Source of the DNA: CAJWGI01 sp036011785
GTDB lineage: Bacteria; Chloroflexota; Anaerolineae; Anaerolineales; UBA11657
Direction of reading: 5' to 3'
Assembly: GCA_036011785.1 (NCBI GenBank)
Contig: DASCOB010000100.1
Span: 1 to 11,270 of the forward strand
Length of the DNA stretch: 11,270 nt
Below are positions 1 through 5,300 of the stretch, piece by piece. Positions within the stretch are counted from its first letter, which is position 1, and the number at the start of each line of letters is the position of its first letter. Position numbers and translations under genes: made by a program. The notes under the pieces were generated by a model. It worked only from the letters and a program-made list of their open reading frames with translations. It was not told where the DNA came from and searched no databases.

Positions 1-269
1 GACACATTATCCTGCCGCAAGCGCTGCGCACCGTTATCCCGGTGTTCACCAACGAGGCCATCGGCCTTTCCAAGGACACCAGCCTACTTAAGATCGTCGG
101 GATGCATGAGATGCTTTCGATGGCCACTCTGGTGATGTCAAACCCGGACTTCCTGGGCACTCAGCGTGAGTTGTTATTCTTTACCGGCGTCATTTTCTGG
201 ATTGTGACTTATGCTATTTCGTACTCGGGCCGGCGGGTGGAGCGGGTGCAGGGGCTGGGAAGAAGATAA
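1..269 (+). CDS. Amino-acid ABC transporter permease, C-terminal part (5' truncated by window edge)
   Basis: Only the last 88 or so codons are present; the reading frame enters at base 3 and ends at a TAA at 267-269. The first residues read HIILPQALRTVIP, the end of the cytoplasmic EAA loop through which permeases of the HisM/GlnP family contact their ATPase. A stretch typical of polar amino-acid permeases follows (GLSKDTSLLKIVG), then a last hydrophobic helix (LLFFTGVIFWIVTYAISY) and a short basic tail ending in GRR. In this family the protein forms the inner-membrane channel for a polar amino acid such as glutamine, glutamate, histidine or arginine; the substrate cannot be told from this fragment. 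The ATPase gene follows after 24 nt, as expected for one operon. The family call is firm; the start lies outside the window. Confidence 0.93.
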   Translation, partial: HIILPQALRTVIPVFTNEAIGLSKDTSLLKIVGMHEMLSMATLVMSNPDFLGTQRELLFFTGVIFWIVTYAISYSGRRVERVQGLGRR

Positions 270-293
270 ACGTGAGAATGTGGAGGCAGAATC

Positions 294-1061
294 ATGAGTG
301 AACAACAGCTGGTCGAAAGCAATGGCGATGAACCCATAATCATTGCCCGCGACGTGCACAAATGGTTTGGTCAATTCCACGCCTTACGCGGAATTGACAT
401 GGAGGTGCAGAAGGGCGAGAAAATCGTGATCTTCGGGCCGTCGGGCTCGGGAAAATCGACGTTCATCCGCACTATTAATCGGCTCGAGGAACACCAGCGC
501 GGCCAGATAATTGTGGATGGCATCGAACTGACGCACGATGTGAAGAATATCGCCGCCATCAGGCAGGAAATCGGCATGGTATTTCAGTCGTTCAACCTGT
601 TTCCGCATCTCACCGTCTTACGCAATGTCACCCTCGCTCCGCTGCAGGTGCGTCGGCGGTCAAAAGAGGACGCTGAAAAAGCGGCGATGCAATTGCTGGA
701 GCGAGTGGGAATCCCCGAGCAGGCTGAAAAGTACCCCGGGCAGCTCTCCGGCGGACAGCAGCAGCGCGTCGCTATCGCGCGTGCGCTGGCGATGCAGCCC
801 AAGATCATGCTCTTTGATGAGCCTACCTCTGCGCTCGACCCGGAGATGATTGCGGAAGTGCTTGACGTGATGACCGAGTTGGCCGAGTCAGGCATGACAA
901 TGCTGGTGGTCACTCACGAAATGGGCTTTGCGCGCGAGGTGTGCGATCGAATGGTGTTCTTCGATGAAGGACAGGTGGTCGAGGAAGGCACGCCGAAGCA
1001 GATTTTCGAGAACCCGCAGAACGACCGCACAAAGCTGTTTCTTTCGCAAATACTGCACTAA
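294..1061 (+). CDS. Amino-acid ABC transporter ATP-binding protein (GlnQ/HisP family)
   Basis: This 255-residue protein is the ATPase that drives polar amino-acid uptake with the permease encoded just upstream. All ABC ATPase motifs are intact and in order: Walker A GPSGSGKS (48-55), Q-loop Gln98 in MVFQSFNLFPH, signature LSGGQQQR (151-158), Walker B IMLFDEP (171-177) followed by TSALD, and switch His208 in VVTHEMGFA. The length matches the family (about 240-260 aa). The segment FNLFPHLTVL and the ending QNDRTKLFLSQIL are typical of the polar amino-acid subfamily. The ATG at 294 is preceded by a GGAGG-like ribosome site near 280-285. The first 15 or so residues form a non-conserved leader. 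The substrate is not determinable. No terminator is visible directly after the stop; the next hairpin with a T-run is at 1170-1200, beyond the aspS promoter. Confidence 0.95.
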   Translation: MSEQQLVESNGDEPIIIARDVHKWFGQFHALRGIDMEVQKGEKIVIFGPSGSGKSTFIRTINRLEEHQRGQIIVDGIELTHDVKNIAAIRQEIGMVFQSFNLFPHLTVLRNVTLAPLQVRRRSKEDAEKAAMQLLERVGIPEQAEKYPGQLSGGQQQRVAIARALAMQPKIMLFDEPTSALDPEMIAEVLDVMTELAESGMTMLVVTHEMGFAREVCDRMVFFDEGQVVEEGTPKQIFENPQNDRTKLFLSQILH

Positions 1062-1080
1062 AGCGGCCACAATCTCTCGA

Positions 1081-1109
1081 TTGACCTAGATTCTACCGAA
1101 TGATATAAT
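1081..1109 (+). promoter_or_regulatory. Sigma-70-type promoter of aspS
   Basis: TTGACC (1081-1086), a 17-bp spacer and a perfect TATAAT (1104-1109) lie 20 nt after the stop of the ABC ATPase. Transcription should begin near 1115-1117, leaving a leader of about 105 nt before aspS. This is among the best promoter matches in the window. Confidence 0.85.
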
Positions 1110-1111
1110 CG

Positions 1112-1147
1112 CGCGCAGCCTGGCATTGTCACCGGGCGGCTGGCGCG
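1112..1147 (+). promoter_or_regulatory. Leader hairpin upstream of the aspS terminator (possible attenuator element)
   Basis: Bases 1112-1120 pair with 1138-1147 as a nine-base-pair stem with a single bulged G at 1143, closing a loop of 17 nt. The 3' side of the loop and stem (1133-1139, CGGGCGG) is also perfectly complementary to 1172-1178 (CCGCCCG), the 5' arm of the terminator that follows. The two pairings exclude each other, which is the geometry of a transcription attenuator. The predicted start site lies inside the 5' arm of this hairpin, so its exact position decides whether the stem can form in full. No T-box core is present. The regulatory role is inference from base pairing. Confidence 0.45.
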
Positions 1148-1169
1148 ATGGAAATTGAGATTGCAGGAA

Positions 1170-1200
1170 GCCCGCCCGCGTTGCCGGGCGGGCTTTTGTT
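1170..1200 (+). terminator. Intrinsic terminator in the aspS leader
   Basis: GCCCGCCCG (1170-1178) and CGGGCGGGC (1185-1193) form a perfect nine-base-pair stem with a 6-nt loop, followed by TTTTGTT (1194-1200). It lies between the aspS promoter and the aspS start, 20 nt before the ATG. It could therefore attenuate aspS, or end readthrough from the ABC transporter operon, or both. Confidence 0.8.
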
Positions 1201-1219
1201 GATGCGGAGAACGACGGTA

Positions 1220-2971
1220 ATGTTAAAAACCCATAACTGCGGAGAGCTTCGGCGTGAGCACATCGGTCAGCAAGTCACCCTCGCTGGCTGGGTGCACCGG
1301 CGGCGTGACCACGGTGGGCTCACCTTCATAGACCTGCGTGACCGCTCGGGATTGGCACAGGTCGTGGCCGGGCCAGAGCAGGCTGCAGCGCACAGGGCCA
1401 TGGCGGCCGCGCGAAACGAGTATGTGCTGCAGGTGGTGGGCGCGGTACGCGAGCGCCCGTCCGGCGCTGCCAACGTGGACCTTTCCAGCGGAGAAATTGA
1501 AGTGCTCGCGCAGCGTGTAGAAATCCTGAATGCGGCCAAGACGCCGCCTTTTGATATCAACAAACCCGCTGCAGTTGATGAAGCGCTGCGCCTGAAATAC
1601 CGCTATCTGGACCTGCGGCGTGGACGCATGACCCGCAACCTGCAGCTGCGCCATGACGTGGTGGCCTTCATCCGCAGACACCTTTCTGAGCGCGGATTTA
1701 TCGAGGTGGAAACACCCGTCCTTTTCAAGACAACCCCGGAGGGCGCGCGTGACTATCTGGTGCCCAGCCGGGTACATCTCGGGAAATTCTATGCCCTGCC
1801 GCAGTCTCCGCAGCAGCTCAAACAGCTGCTGATGATAGCCGGGGTGGAGCGTTATTTCCAGATTGCGCGTTGCTTCCGAGACGAGGACCAGCGTGGAGAC
1901 CGGCAGCCCGAGTTCACGCAACTGGATCTGGAAATGTCTTTTGTGGAGCGGGAAGACGTAATGGAAACGACTGAAGGATTGATGACGGAGTTGTTTGCCA
2001 CTGTATCCGAGATGACGCTTCAGGAAACGCCTTGGCCGAGGTTGAGCAGGTCGGAGGCAATCAGCCGCTTCGGCACCGACCGCCCTGATTTGCGCTTTGG
2101 CCTCGAGTTGCAGGAAGTCACCGACCTGGTGGTGGAGAGCGACTTTCGCGTATTCTCGCAGGCCGAGATGGTGAAAGGACTCAACGCTAAAGGTTGTGGC
2201 GGCTACAGTCGCAAGAAAATCGACGAACTGACGCAGTTTGCGCAGCAATATGGCGTCAGCGGCCTGGCCTGGGCGGCCATCGGGGAGGACGGCGAAGTTG
2301 AGCGCTCCTCCTTTGCTAAACACCTCTCCGATGAAACTTTGGCGGCGCTGCTGAACAGAATGCAGGCTCAACCCGGAGATCTACTTCTGCTTGTGGCCGC
2401 CGGGGCTGCTGTGGCGAATGAGTCTCTGGCGCAACTGCGCGCGCTGTTAGGCGAGCGCTTGGGTCTCTGCGACCTGAACGTGCTTGCCTGCTGCTGGGTG
2501 ATCGATTTTCCGCTCTTCAATTGGAATGAAGGTGAGCAGCGCTGGGACCCGAGCCATCATCTGTTCACCGCTCCGGCGTCCACGGATGCGCACCTGCTGG
2601 ATTCTGAACCGGGCAGGGTGCGCGGCGCACAATACGACATGGTGTGTAATGGTTACGAGCTGGCCGGAGGCTCCATTCGCATTCATCAGCGCGAGTTGCA
2701 GCAGCGGGTGTTCCGCCTGATTGGTCTGCAGGACGATGTGGCGCGCGAGCGCTTTGGCCACATGTTAGCGGCGTTCGAATATGGCACGCCGCCGCATGGC
2801 GGCATTGCGGCAGGGATTGACCGGCTGGTGATGCTTCTGGCAAGGGAGGCCAACATTCGCGAAGTAATCGCCTTCCCGAAATCGCAGCAGGCGGCTGACC
2901 TGATGGTAGGTGCGCCGTCTGCCGCTGATGCGGAGCAGCTGGCAGAACTGCACATTCGTGTGGATGAGTGA
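1220..2971 (+). CDS. aspS: Aspartyl-tRNA synthetase, bacterial type, predicted non-discriminating
   Basis: This class IIb synthetase of 583 residues charges tRNA-Asp with aspartate in the cytoplasm. The N-terminal OB-fold anticodon-binding domain (about 1-110) contains GWVHRRRDHGGLTFIDLRD. Motif 1 is around 158-170 (RGFIEVETPVL), motif 2 at FRDED (219-223) with the following RQPEFTQLD, and motif 3 at GGIAAGIDRLVM (527-538). The GAD insertion domain that marks bacterial AspRS spans about 285-420, and HHLFTAP is at 446-452. I chose the ATG at 1220 because MLKTHNCGEL matches the usual N-terminus and GGAGA (1206-1210) precedes it. The frame is open back to an ATG at 1148, but that start lacks a ribosome site and would translate the terminator. 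His31, with Gly82, matches the pattern linked to non-discriminating AspRS, which also charges tRNA-Asn and needs GatCAB. Confidence 0.97.
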   Translation: MLKTHNCGELRREHIGQQVTLAGWVHRRRDHGGLTFIDLRDRSGLAQVVAGPEQAAAHRAMAAARNEYVLQVVGAVRERPSGAANVDLSSGEIEVLAQRVEILNAAKTPPFDINKPAAVDEALRLKYRYLDLRRGRMTRNLQLRHDVVAFIRRHLSERGFIEVETPVLFKTTPEGARDYLVPSRVHLGKFYALPQSPQQLKQLLMIAGVERYFQIARCFRDEDQRGDRQPEFTQLDLEMSFVEREDVMETTEGLMTELFATVSEMTLQETPWPRLSRSEAISRFGTDRPDLRFGLELQEVTDLVVESDFRVFSQAEMVKGLNAKGCGGYSRKKIDELTQFAQQYGVSGLAWAAIGEDGEVERSSFAKHLSDETLAALLNRMQAQPGDLLLLVAAGAAVANESLAQLRALLGERLGLCDLNVLACCWVIDFPLFNWNEGEQRWDPSHHLFTAPASTDAHLLDSEPGRVRGAQYDMVCNGYELAGGSIRIHQRELQQRVFRLIGLQDDVARERFGHMLAAFEYGTPPHGGIAAGIDRLVMLLAREANIREVIAFPKSQQAADLMVGAPSAADAEQLAELHIRVDE

Positions 2972-3003
2972 GCGCTGCGAAGACCCGCCTTCAACCATCA
3001 CCC

Positions 3004-3032
3004 TTGATAGAATGGGTGCTTCGTGATAGCAT
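3004..3032 (+). promoter_or_regulatory. Putative promoter of the unassigned RNA at 3039-3275
   Basis: TTGATA (3004-3009), a 17-bp spacer and TAGCAT (3027-3032) form a reasonable sigma-70-type promoter 32 nt after the aspS stop. The start would fall near 3039. The -10 element matches the consensus at four of six positions, including the first, second and last bases. Confidence 0.5.
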
Positions 3033-3038
3033 CTAATT

Positions 3039-3275
3039 GGCCCCCTGCTGTGTTCGTGATGCCGTCAAGGTTTTGGGCCAACACGAACCAAACGGGCGTT
3101 GAGTCATCACTGTAATGCGATAGGCATGCGGCGGCTGAAGTCGGCGCGGTAGCCAAGGCAAAGCAGCGAGCGAGGCGCCCCGCCTGCCAAAGCAGGCGCA
3201 AAACCGAAGCGGTCACACGACATGGTGGGGTGCATTGAAGTTGAAAAGCGACTGGCAATTGCAGTCGCTTTTTTT
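3039..3275 (+). ncRNA. Candidate structured small RNA, family not recognised
   Basis: The 365-nt gap between aspS and the MBL gene has no credible coding sequence but has a promoter-like site, foldable sequence and an intrinsic terminator. A long-range closing helix can form between 3041-3053 and 3215-3229 (about 12 pairs with two bulged U and one mismatch). Inside it GGTTTTG (3069-3075) pairs perfectly with CAAAACC (3199-3205). A perfect seven-base-pair hairpin with a CAAA loop (3181-3198) abuts the inner helix. The domain between the closing strands is about 190 nt. Competing pairings exist: GTTCGTG (3052-3058) with CACGAAC (3082-3088), and TTGGCCC (3037-3043) with GGGCCAA (3075-3081). I see no conserved core of RNase P RNA, tmRNA, SRP RNA or a riboswitch class I know. 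The size would fit 6S RNA, but the branched inner fold does not clearly do so. The 5' end is inferred from the promoter. Confidence 0.5.
3244..3275 (+). terminator. Intrinsic terminator at the end of the unassigned RNA
   Basis: GCGACTG (3248-3254) and CAGTCGC (3262-3268) form a perfect stem, extended by A-T pairs from AAAA (3244-3247), with a 7-nt loop. A run of seven T (3269-3275) follows. It ends one base before the -35 box of the MBL gene promoter, so it separates the two transcripts. Confidence 0.88.
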
Positions 3276-3276
3276 C

Positions 3277-3306
3277 TTGACACCGGCGTGGCTGATGTGC
3301 TATTCT
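3277..3306 (+). promoter_or_regulatory. Promoter of the MBL-fold hydrolase gene
   Basis: A perfect TTGACA (3277-3282), an 18-bp spacer and TATTCT (3301-3306) place the start near 3312-3314. This leaves a leader of about 24 nt, with AAGGG (3326-3330) as ribosome site six bases before the GTG start at 3337. Confidence 0.8.
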
Positions 3307-3336
3307 CCGGCTACCGTTTCGTGTTAAGGGTTTACT

Positions 3337-4221
3337 GTGACGCAGGTTGAACGAATCTCAGATGACGTCTACGTCTTCACCAGCTCTCTTTACGCGCAGG
3401 TGACGGCGGGGGTGATTGACACATCTGAAGGCGCAGTGGTGGTGGACACGCTACCTTATCCATCCGAGACACTTGAGCTAATAAAATTCGTGGAGAGCAG
3501 GCTCTCCTCGCGCGTGCGCTATGTGATCAATACTCATTACCACGCAGACCACATCTATGGTACCTGTCTGTTTCCCGGAGCCCAGGTGGTAGCGCACGCG
3601 CTCTGCCGCGACTTGCTCGACACGCGCGGGAGGGAAGGGTTGCTCGTCGCGCAGGCCGAATCGTCAGAACTTGCCGGCGTGCGCATCGTGCTGCCCGACC
3701 TGATTTTCGATTCCGGCGATTTGCAGATGCACCTGGGCGAGAAGACTCTGGTTCTGCAGCACTCCCCCGGCCATAGTGCGGACGTGGTCACTGTGCTAAT
3801 TGAAGAGGAGCGTGTGTTGTTTGCTTCCGACACAGTGATGCCAGTACCGTTCTTCGCGGACGGCGATCTGGAACAACTGGTTGCCTCGCTGGAATCAATC
3901 TTGACAATTGCACCTCGGTTGACCAACGTAGTGCAGGGCCATGGCGCGGTGATTTTACGCGGGGAGGTAGAAAGATGCCTGAAGAAGCGCATTAAATATC
4001 TGAAATCAGTGCGCTCGGCAGTGCGGCAAGCGCTGAAGCGAAAATACACCAAGAACGTGCTCAAGAAAATCGATCTTGAAAGCGTTGACATTGACCGGGC
4101 GGTACTCGGCGGCATCGCCGCGGATTTGCACTGGAGCAATCTCGATAGCCTTTACGACAAACTCGAAGGGGTGGTAAAACCGTACCCTAGTCGCCGAAAG
4201 CCGCGCAATAGACGTCGCTGA
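3337..4221 (+). CDS. MBL-fold metallo-hydrolase, substrate unknown
   Basis: This 294-residue protein has a complete metallo-beta-lactamase fold active site. The HxHxDH motif is HYHADH (67-72) after the strand VRYVINT. The next metal ligands are His146 in QHSPGHS, Asp165 in LFASDTVMPV, and His202 in VVQGHG. It should be a cytoplasmic di-metal hydrolase, usually zinc; no signal peptide is visible. The motif set resembles the broad SoxH/quinoprotein-relay-like group of MBL enzymes rather than true beta-lactamases, but I cannot name a substrate. After about residue 205 comes a lysine/arginine-rich C-terminal region ending in RRKPRNRRR, unusual for the compact core fold. It might bind nucleic acid or an acidic partner, which is inference. 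The GTG start is supported by AAGGG six bases upstream. The gene has its own promoter and stands between two RNA elements. Confidence 0.88.
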   Translation: MTQVERISDDVYVFTSSLYAQVTAGVIDTSEGAVVVDTLPYPSETLELIKFVESRLSSRVRYVINTHYHADHIYGTCLFPGAQVVAHALCRDLLDTRGREGLLVAQAESSELAGVRIVLPDLIFDSGDLQMHLGEKTLVLQHSPGHSADVVTVLIEEERVLFASDTVMPVPFFADGDLEQLVASLESILTIAPRLTNVVQGHGAVILRGEVERCLKKRIKYLKSVRSAVRQALKRKYTKNVLKKIDLESVDIDRAVLGGIAADLHWSNLDSLYDKLEGVVKPYPSRRKPRNRRR

Positions 4222-4230
4222 ATGCGACGT
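4212..4230 (+). other. Perfect hairpin across the stop codon of the MBL gene
   Basis: ACGTCGC (4212-4218) and GCGACGT (4224-4230) form a perfect stem with a 5-nt loop that contains the TGA stop. No T-run follows, so it is not a standard intrinsic terminator. It touches the -35 box of the next promoter. It may stabilise the 3' end of the mRNA or be an operator-like inverted repeat. Confidence 0.5.
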
Positions 4231-4258
4231 TGACCGCAAATCCCAACTGTGGCATAAT
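4230..4258 (+). promoter_or_regulatory. Promoter of the T-box / alaX-ileS transcript
   Basis: TTGACC (4230-4235), a 17-bp spacer and CATAAT (4253-4258) begin 8 nt after the MBL stop. Transcription should start near 4265, leaving room for the whole T-box leader before alaX. Confidence 0.78.
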
Positions 4259-4264
4259 CTCGAA

Positions 4265-4558
4265 ACAGTGTCAGCAGTTAAGCTGTACTGGCGTTGATGG
4301 AGACGAGTACGGGCTGATCAGCGCGCCGAAGCGAATCCGGGATGGTGTGAGCCGGATGCGTGCCCGACCCGGAAAATCCCTCCGGAGCCGTGACCTGAAC
4401 CCCGCGAAAGCGGCATTAGGGAAGCCGGTCTCACCCACCGCTAACCGGGTGCGGGCGTGATGTGCGCCCGACCGAGTGGCCCCGCAAGGGGCAAACAGGG
4501 TGGTACCACGGGAACATCGCGCTCTCGTCCCTGACCGGGGCGAGGGCGTTTTTTGTTT
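4265..4558 (+). promoter_or_regulatory. T-box riboswitch, predicted tRNA-Ile responsive, transcription-terminating
   Basis: T-box leaders bind a specific tRNA and form an antiterminator when its 3' end is uncharged. The 14-nt core AGGGTGGTACCACG (4497-4510) is present, with one A where the consensus has G. Its TGGT bulge would pair with an NCCA end having discriminator A, as in tRNA-Ile. Upstream stem I is recognisable: GGAG (4299-4302) pairs with CTCC (4380-4383), and AGTA (4306-4309) lies in the 5' side of the specifier loop. CGGGC (4310-4314) pairs with GCCCG (4362-4366), and the distal hairpin ATCCGG/CCGGAT (4335-4357) carries the typical GATGGTGTGAG loop. The 3' side of the specifier loop holds ATC (4376-4378), an isoleucine codon, which agrees with ileS downstream; no alanine codon fits there. 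A GCCCC-GCAA-GGGGC hairpin precedes the core. The class is certain in practice; the specifier is inferred by position. Confidence 0.93.
4520..4558 (+). terminator. T-box intrinsic terminator
   Basis: Bases 4520-4531 pair with 4537-4548 (12 pairs including two G-U) around a TGACC loop, followed by TTTTTTGTTT (4549-4558). It lies right after the T-box core, whose 3' part would be needed for the competing antiterminator. It controls entry into alaX-ileS. Confidence 0.92.
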
Positions 4559-4580
4559 AGACGAATGTGCAGGAGTTGCA

Positions 4581-5297
4581 ATGACCGACTTGCTTTACCA
4601 GACGGACTCATACCTAAAGACCTTCAATGCTGTTGTGACGCACGTCGGCGAGGATGGGCGCATCGCGCTTGACCGCAGTGCTTTTTACCCCGGCGGTGGC
4701 GGCCAGCCCTGTGATTATGGGGAATTGACTTCCGGCGAGCAGCGCTGGCAGGTGCCGAAGGTCAGTAAAGAGGGCGCGTCCGTATGGCACGCGCTGCAAG
4801 CGGCTGCCCCGCCCGCGGTTGGGCAGCCGGTGAATGGGACACTGGACTGGGAGCGGCGCTTCCAATTAATGCGCACCCACACGGCGATGCACATCCTTTG
4901 CGGCGTGGTCTGGCGTGATTATGGTGCCAGCGTCACCGGCGGGAATATGCAGCCGGTGCGCGGGCGCATGGATTTTGAATTTGAAACCATGCGCGCTGAG
5001 CTGGTGCAGGAGATTGAACTGAAAATCAACGCCGAGGTAGACACCGCGCGTGAGGTGCGCGTGAATATCCTGCCGCGCGCGGAAGCCTTTCAGATTCCGG
5101 ATTTGATTCGTACCAAAATCAATCTGCTGCCGGAAGGCATCACCGAGGTACGCACGGTTGAAATCGTCGGGCTGGATTTGCAGGCTGATGGTGGCACGCA
5201 TGTTGCCAACACCGCTGATGTCGGCGCAATCCGCGTGGTGGATTACAAAAGCAAAGGTAGAATCAACAAGCGGATAGTCGTAGAAATCGATGGGTGA
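4581..5297 (+). CDS. alaX: AlaX-type alanyl-tRNA editing protein (stand-alone trans-editing hydrolase)
   Basis: This 238-residue protein corresponds to the editing region of AlaRS without the synthetase core, and in the known family it removes wrongly attached amino acids (mainly Ser) from tRNA-Ala in trans. The N-terminal beta-barrel carries FYPGGGGQ (35-42). The zinc-site motif HTAMH (His100, His104) and a DGGTHVANT motif (203-211) follow. AlaRS normally has CGGTH at the last site; here the Cys ligand position is Asp203 while His207 is kept. From memory some stand-alone members also have Asp, so this may be a subgroup feature. The ATG at 4581 is supported by AGGAG (4571-4575); the frame is open back to 4476, but that part is the T-box. 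It is the first gene after the riboswitch and ends 3 nt before ileS. Why an Ala-tRNA editor is placed under an isoleucine-type T-box is unclear. Confidence 0.9.
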   Translation: MTDLLYQTDSYLKTFNAVVTHVGEDGRIALDRSAFYPGGGGQPCDYGELTSGEQRWQVPKVSKEGASVWHALQAAAPPAVGQPVNGTLDWERRFQLMRTHTAMHILCGVVWRDYGASVTGGNMQPVRGRMDFEFETMRAELVQEIELKINAEVDTAREVRVNILPRAEAFQIPDLIRTKINLLPEGITEVRTVEIVGLDLQADGGTHVANTADVGAIRVVDYKSKGRINKRIVVEIDG

Positions 5298-5300
5298 CTG

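Noticed and set aside
1148..1219. N-terminal extension of aspS from an ATG at 1148
   Set aside because: The frame is open, but there is no ribosome site and the extension would encode the terminator hairpin. The ATG at 1220 has GGAGA upstream and gives the usual AspRS N-terminus.
1223..2371. 382-codon open frame on the minus strand opposite aspS
   Set aside because: It mirrors the codon pattern of a GC-rich essential gene on the other strand and shows no recognisable domain.
3020..3060. Direct repeat TTCGTGAT at 3020-3027 and 3053-3060
   Set aside because: Only 8 bp and two copies; it is likely to be chance and could at most be a weak operator pair.
3101..3125. Cobalamin-riboswitch-like string CACTGTAATGCGATAGG
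   Set aside because: The other conserved boxes of that class, including the B12 box, are absent, and no cobalamin gene is nearby.
3041..3230. 6S RNA (ssrS)
   Set aside because: The length and closing helix would fit, but the inner region branches (hairpin at 3181-3198) instead of forming one long rod with a clear central bubble. Left unassigned rather than excluded.
2998..3258. 86-codon minus-strand frame in the aspS-MBL gap
   Set aside because: No ribosome site or recognisable family, and a plus-strand promoter and terminator fit a non-coding RNA better.
4230..4460. 76-codon open frame in front of alaX
   Set aside because: It lies over the promoter and T-box stems, whose conserved RNA elements explain the sequence.
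4476..4580. Longer alaX start at 4476
   Set aside because: It would translate the T-box core and terminator; AGGAG before the ATG at 4581 marks the start.
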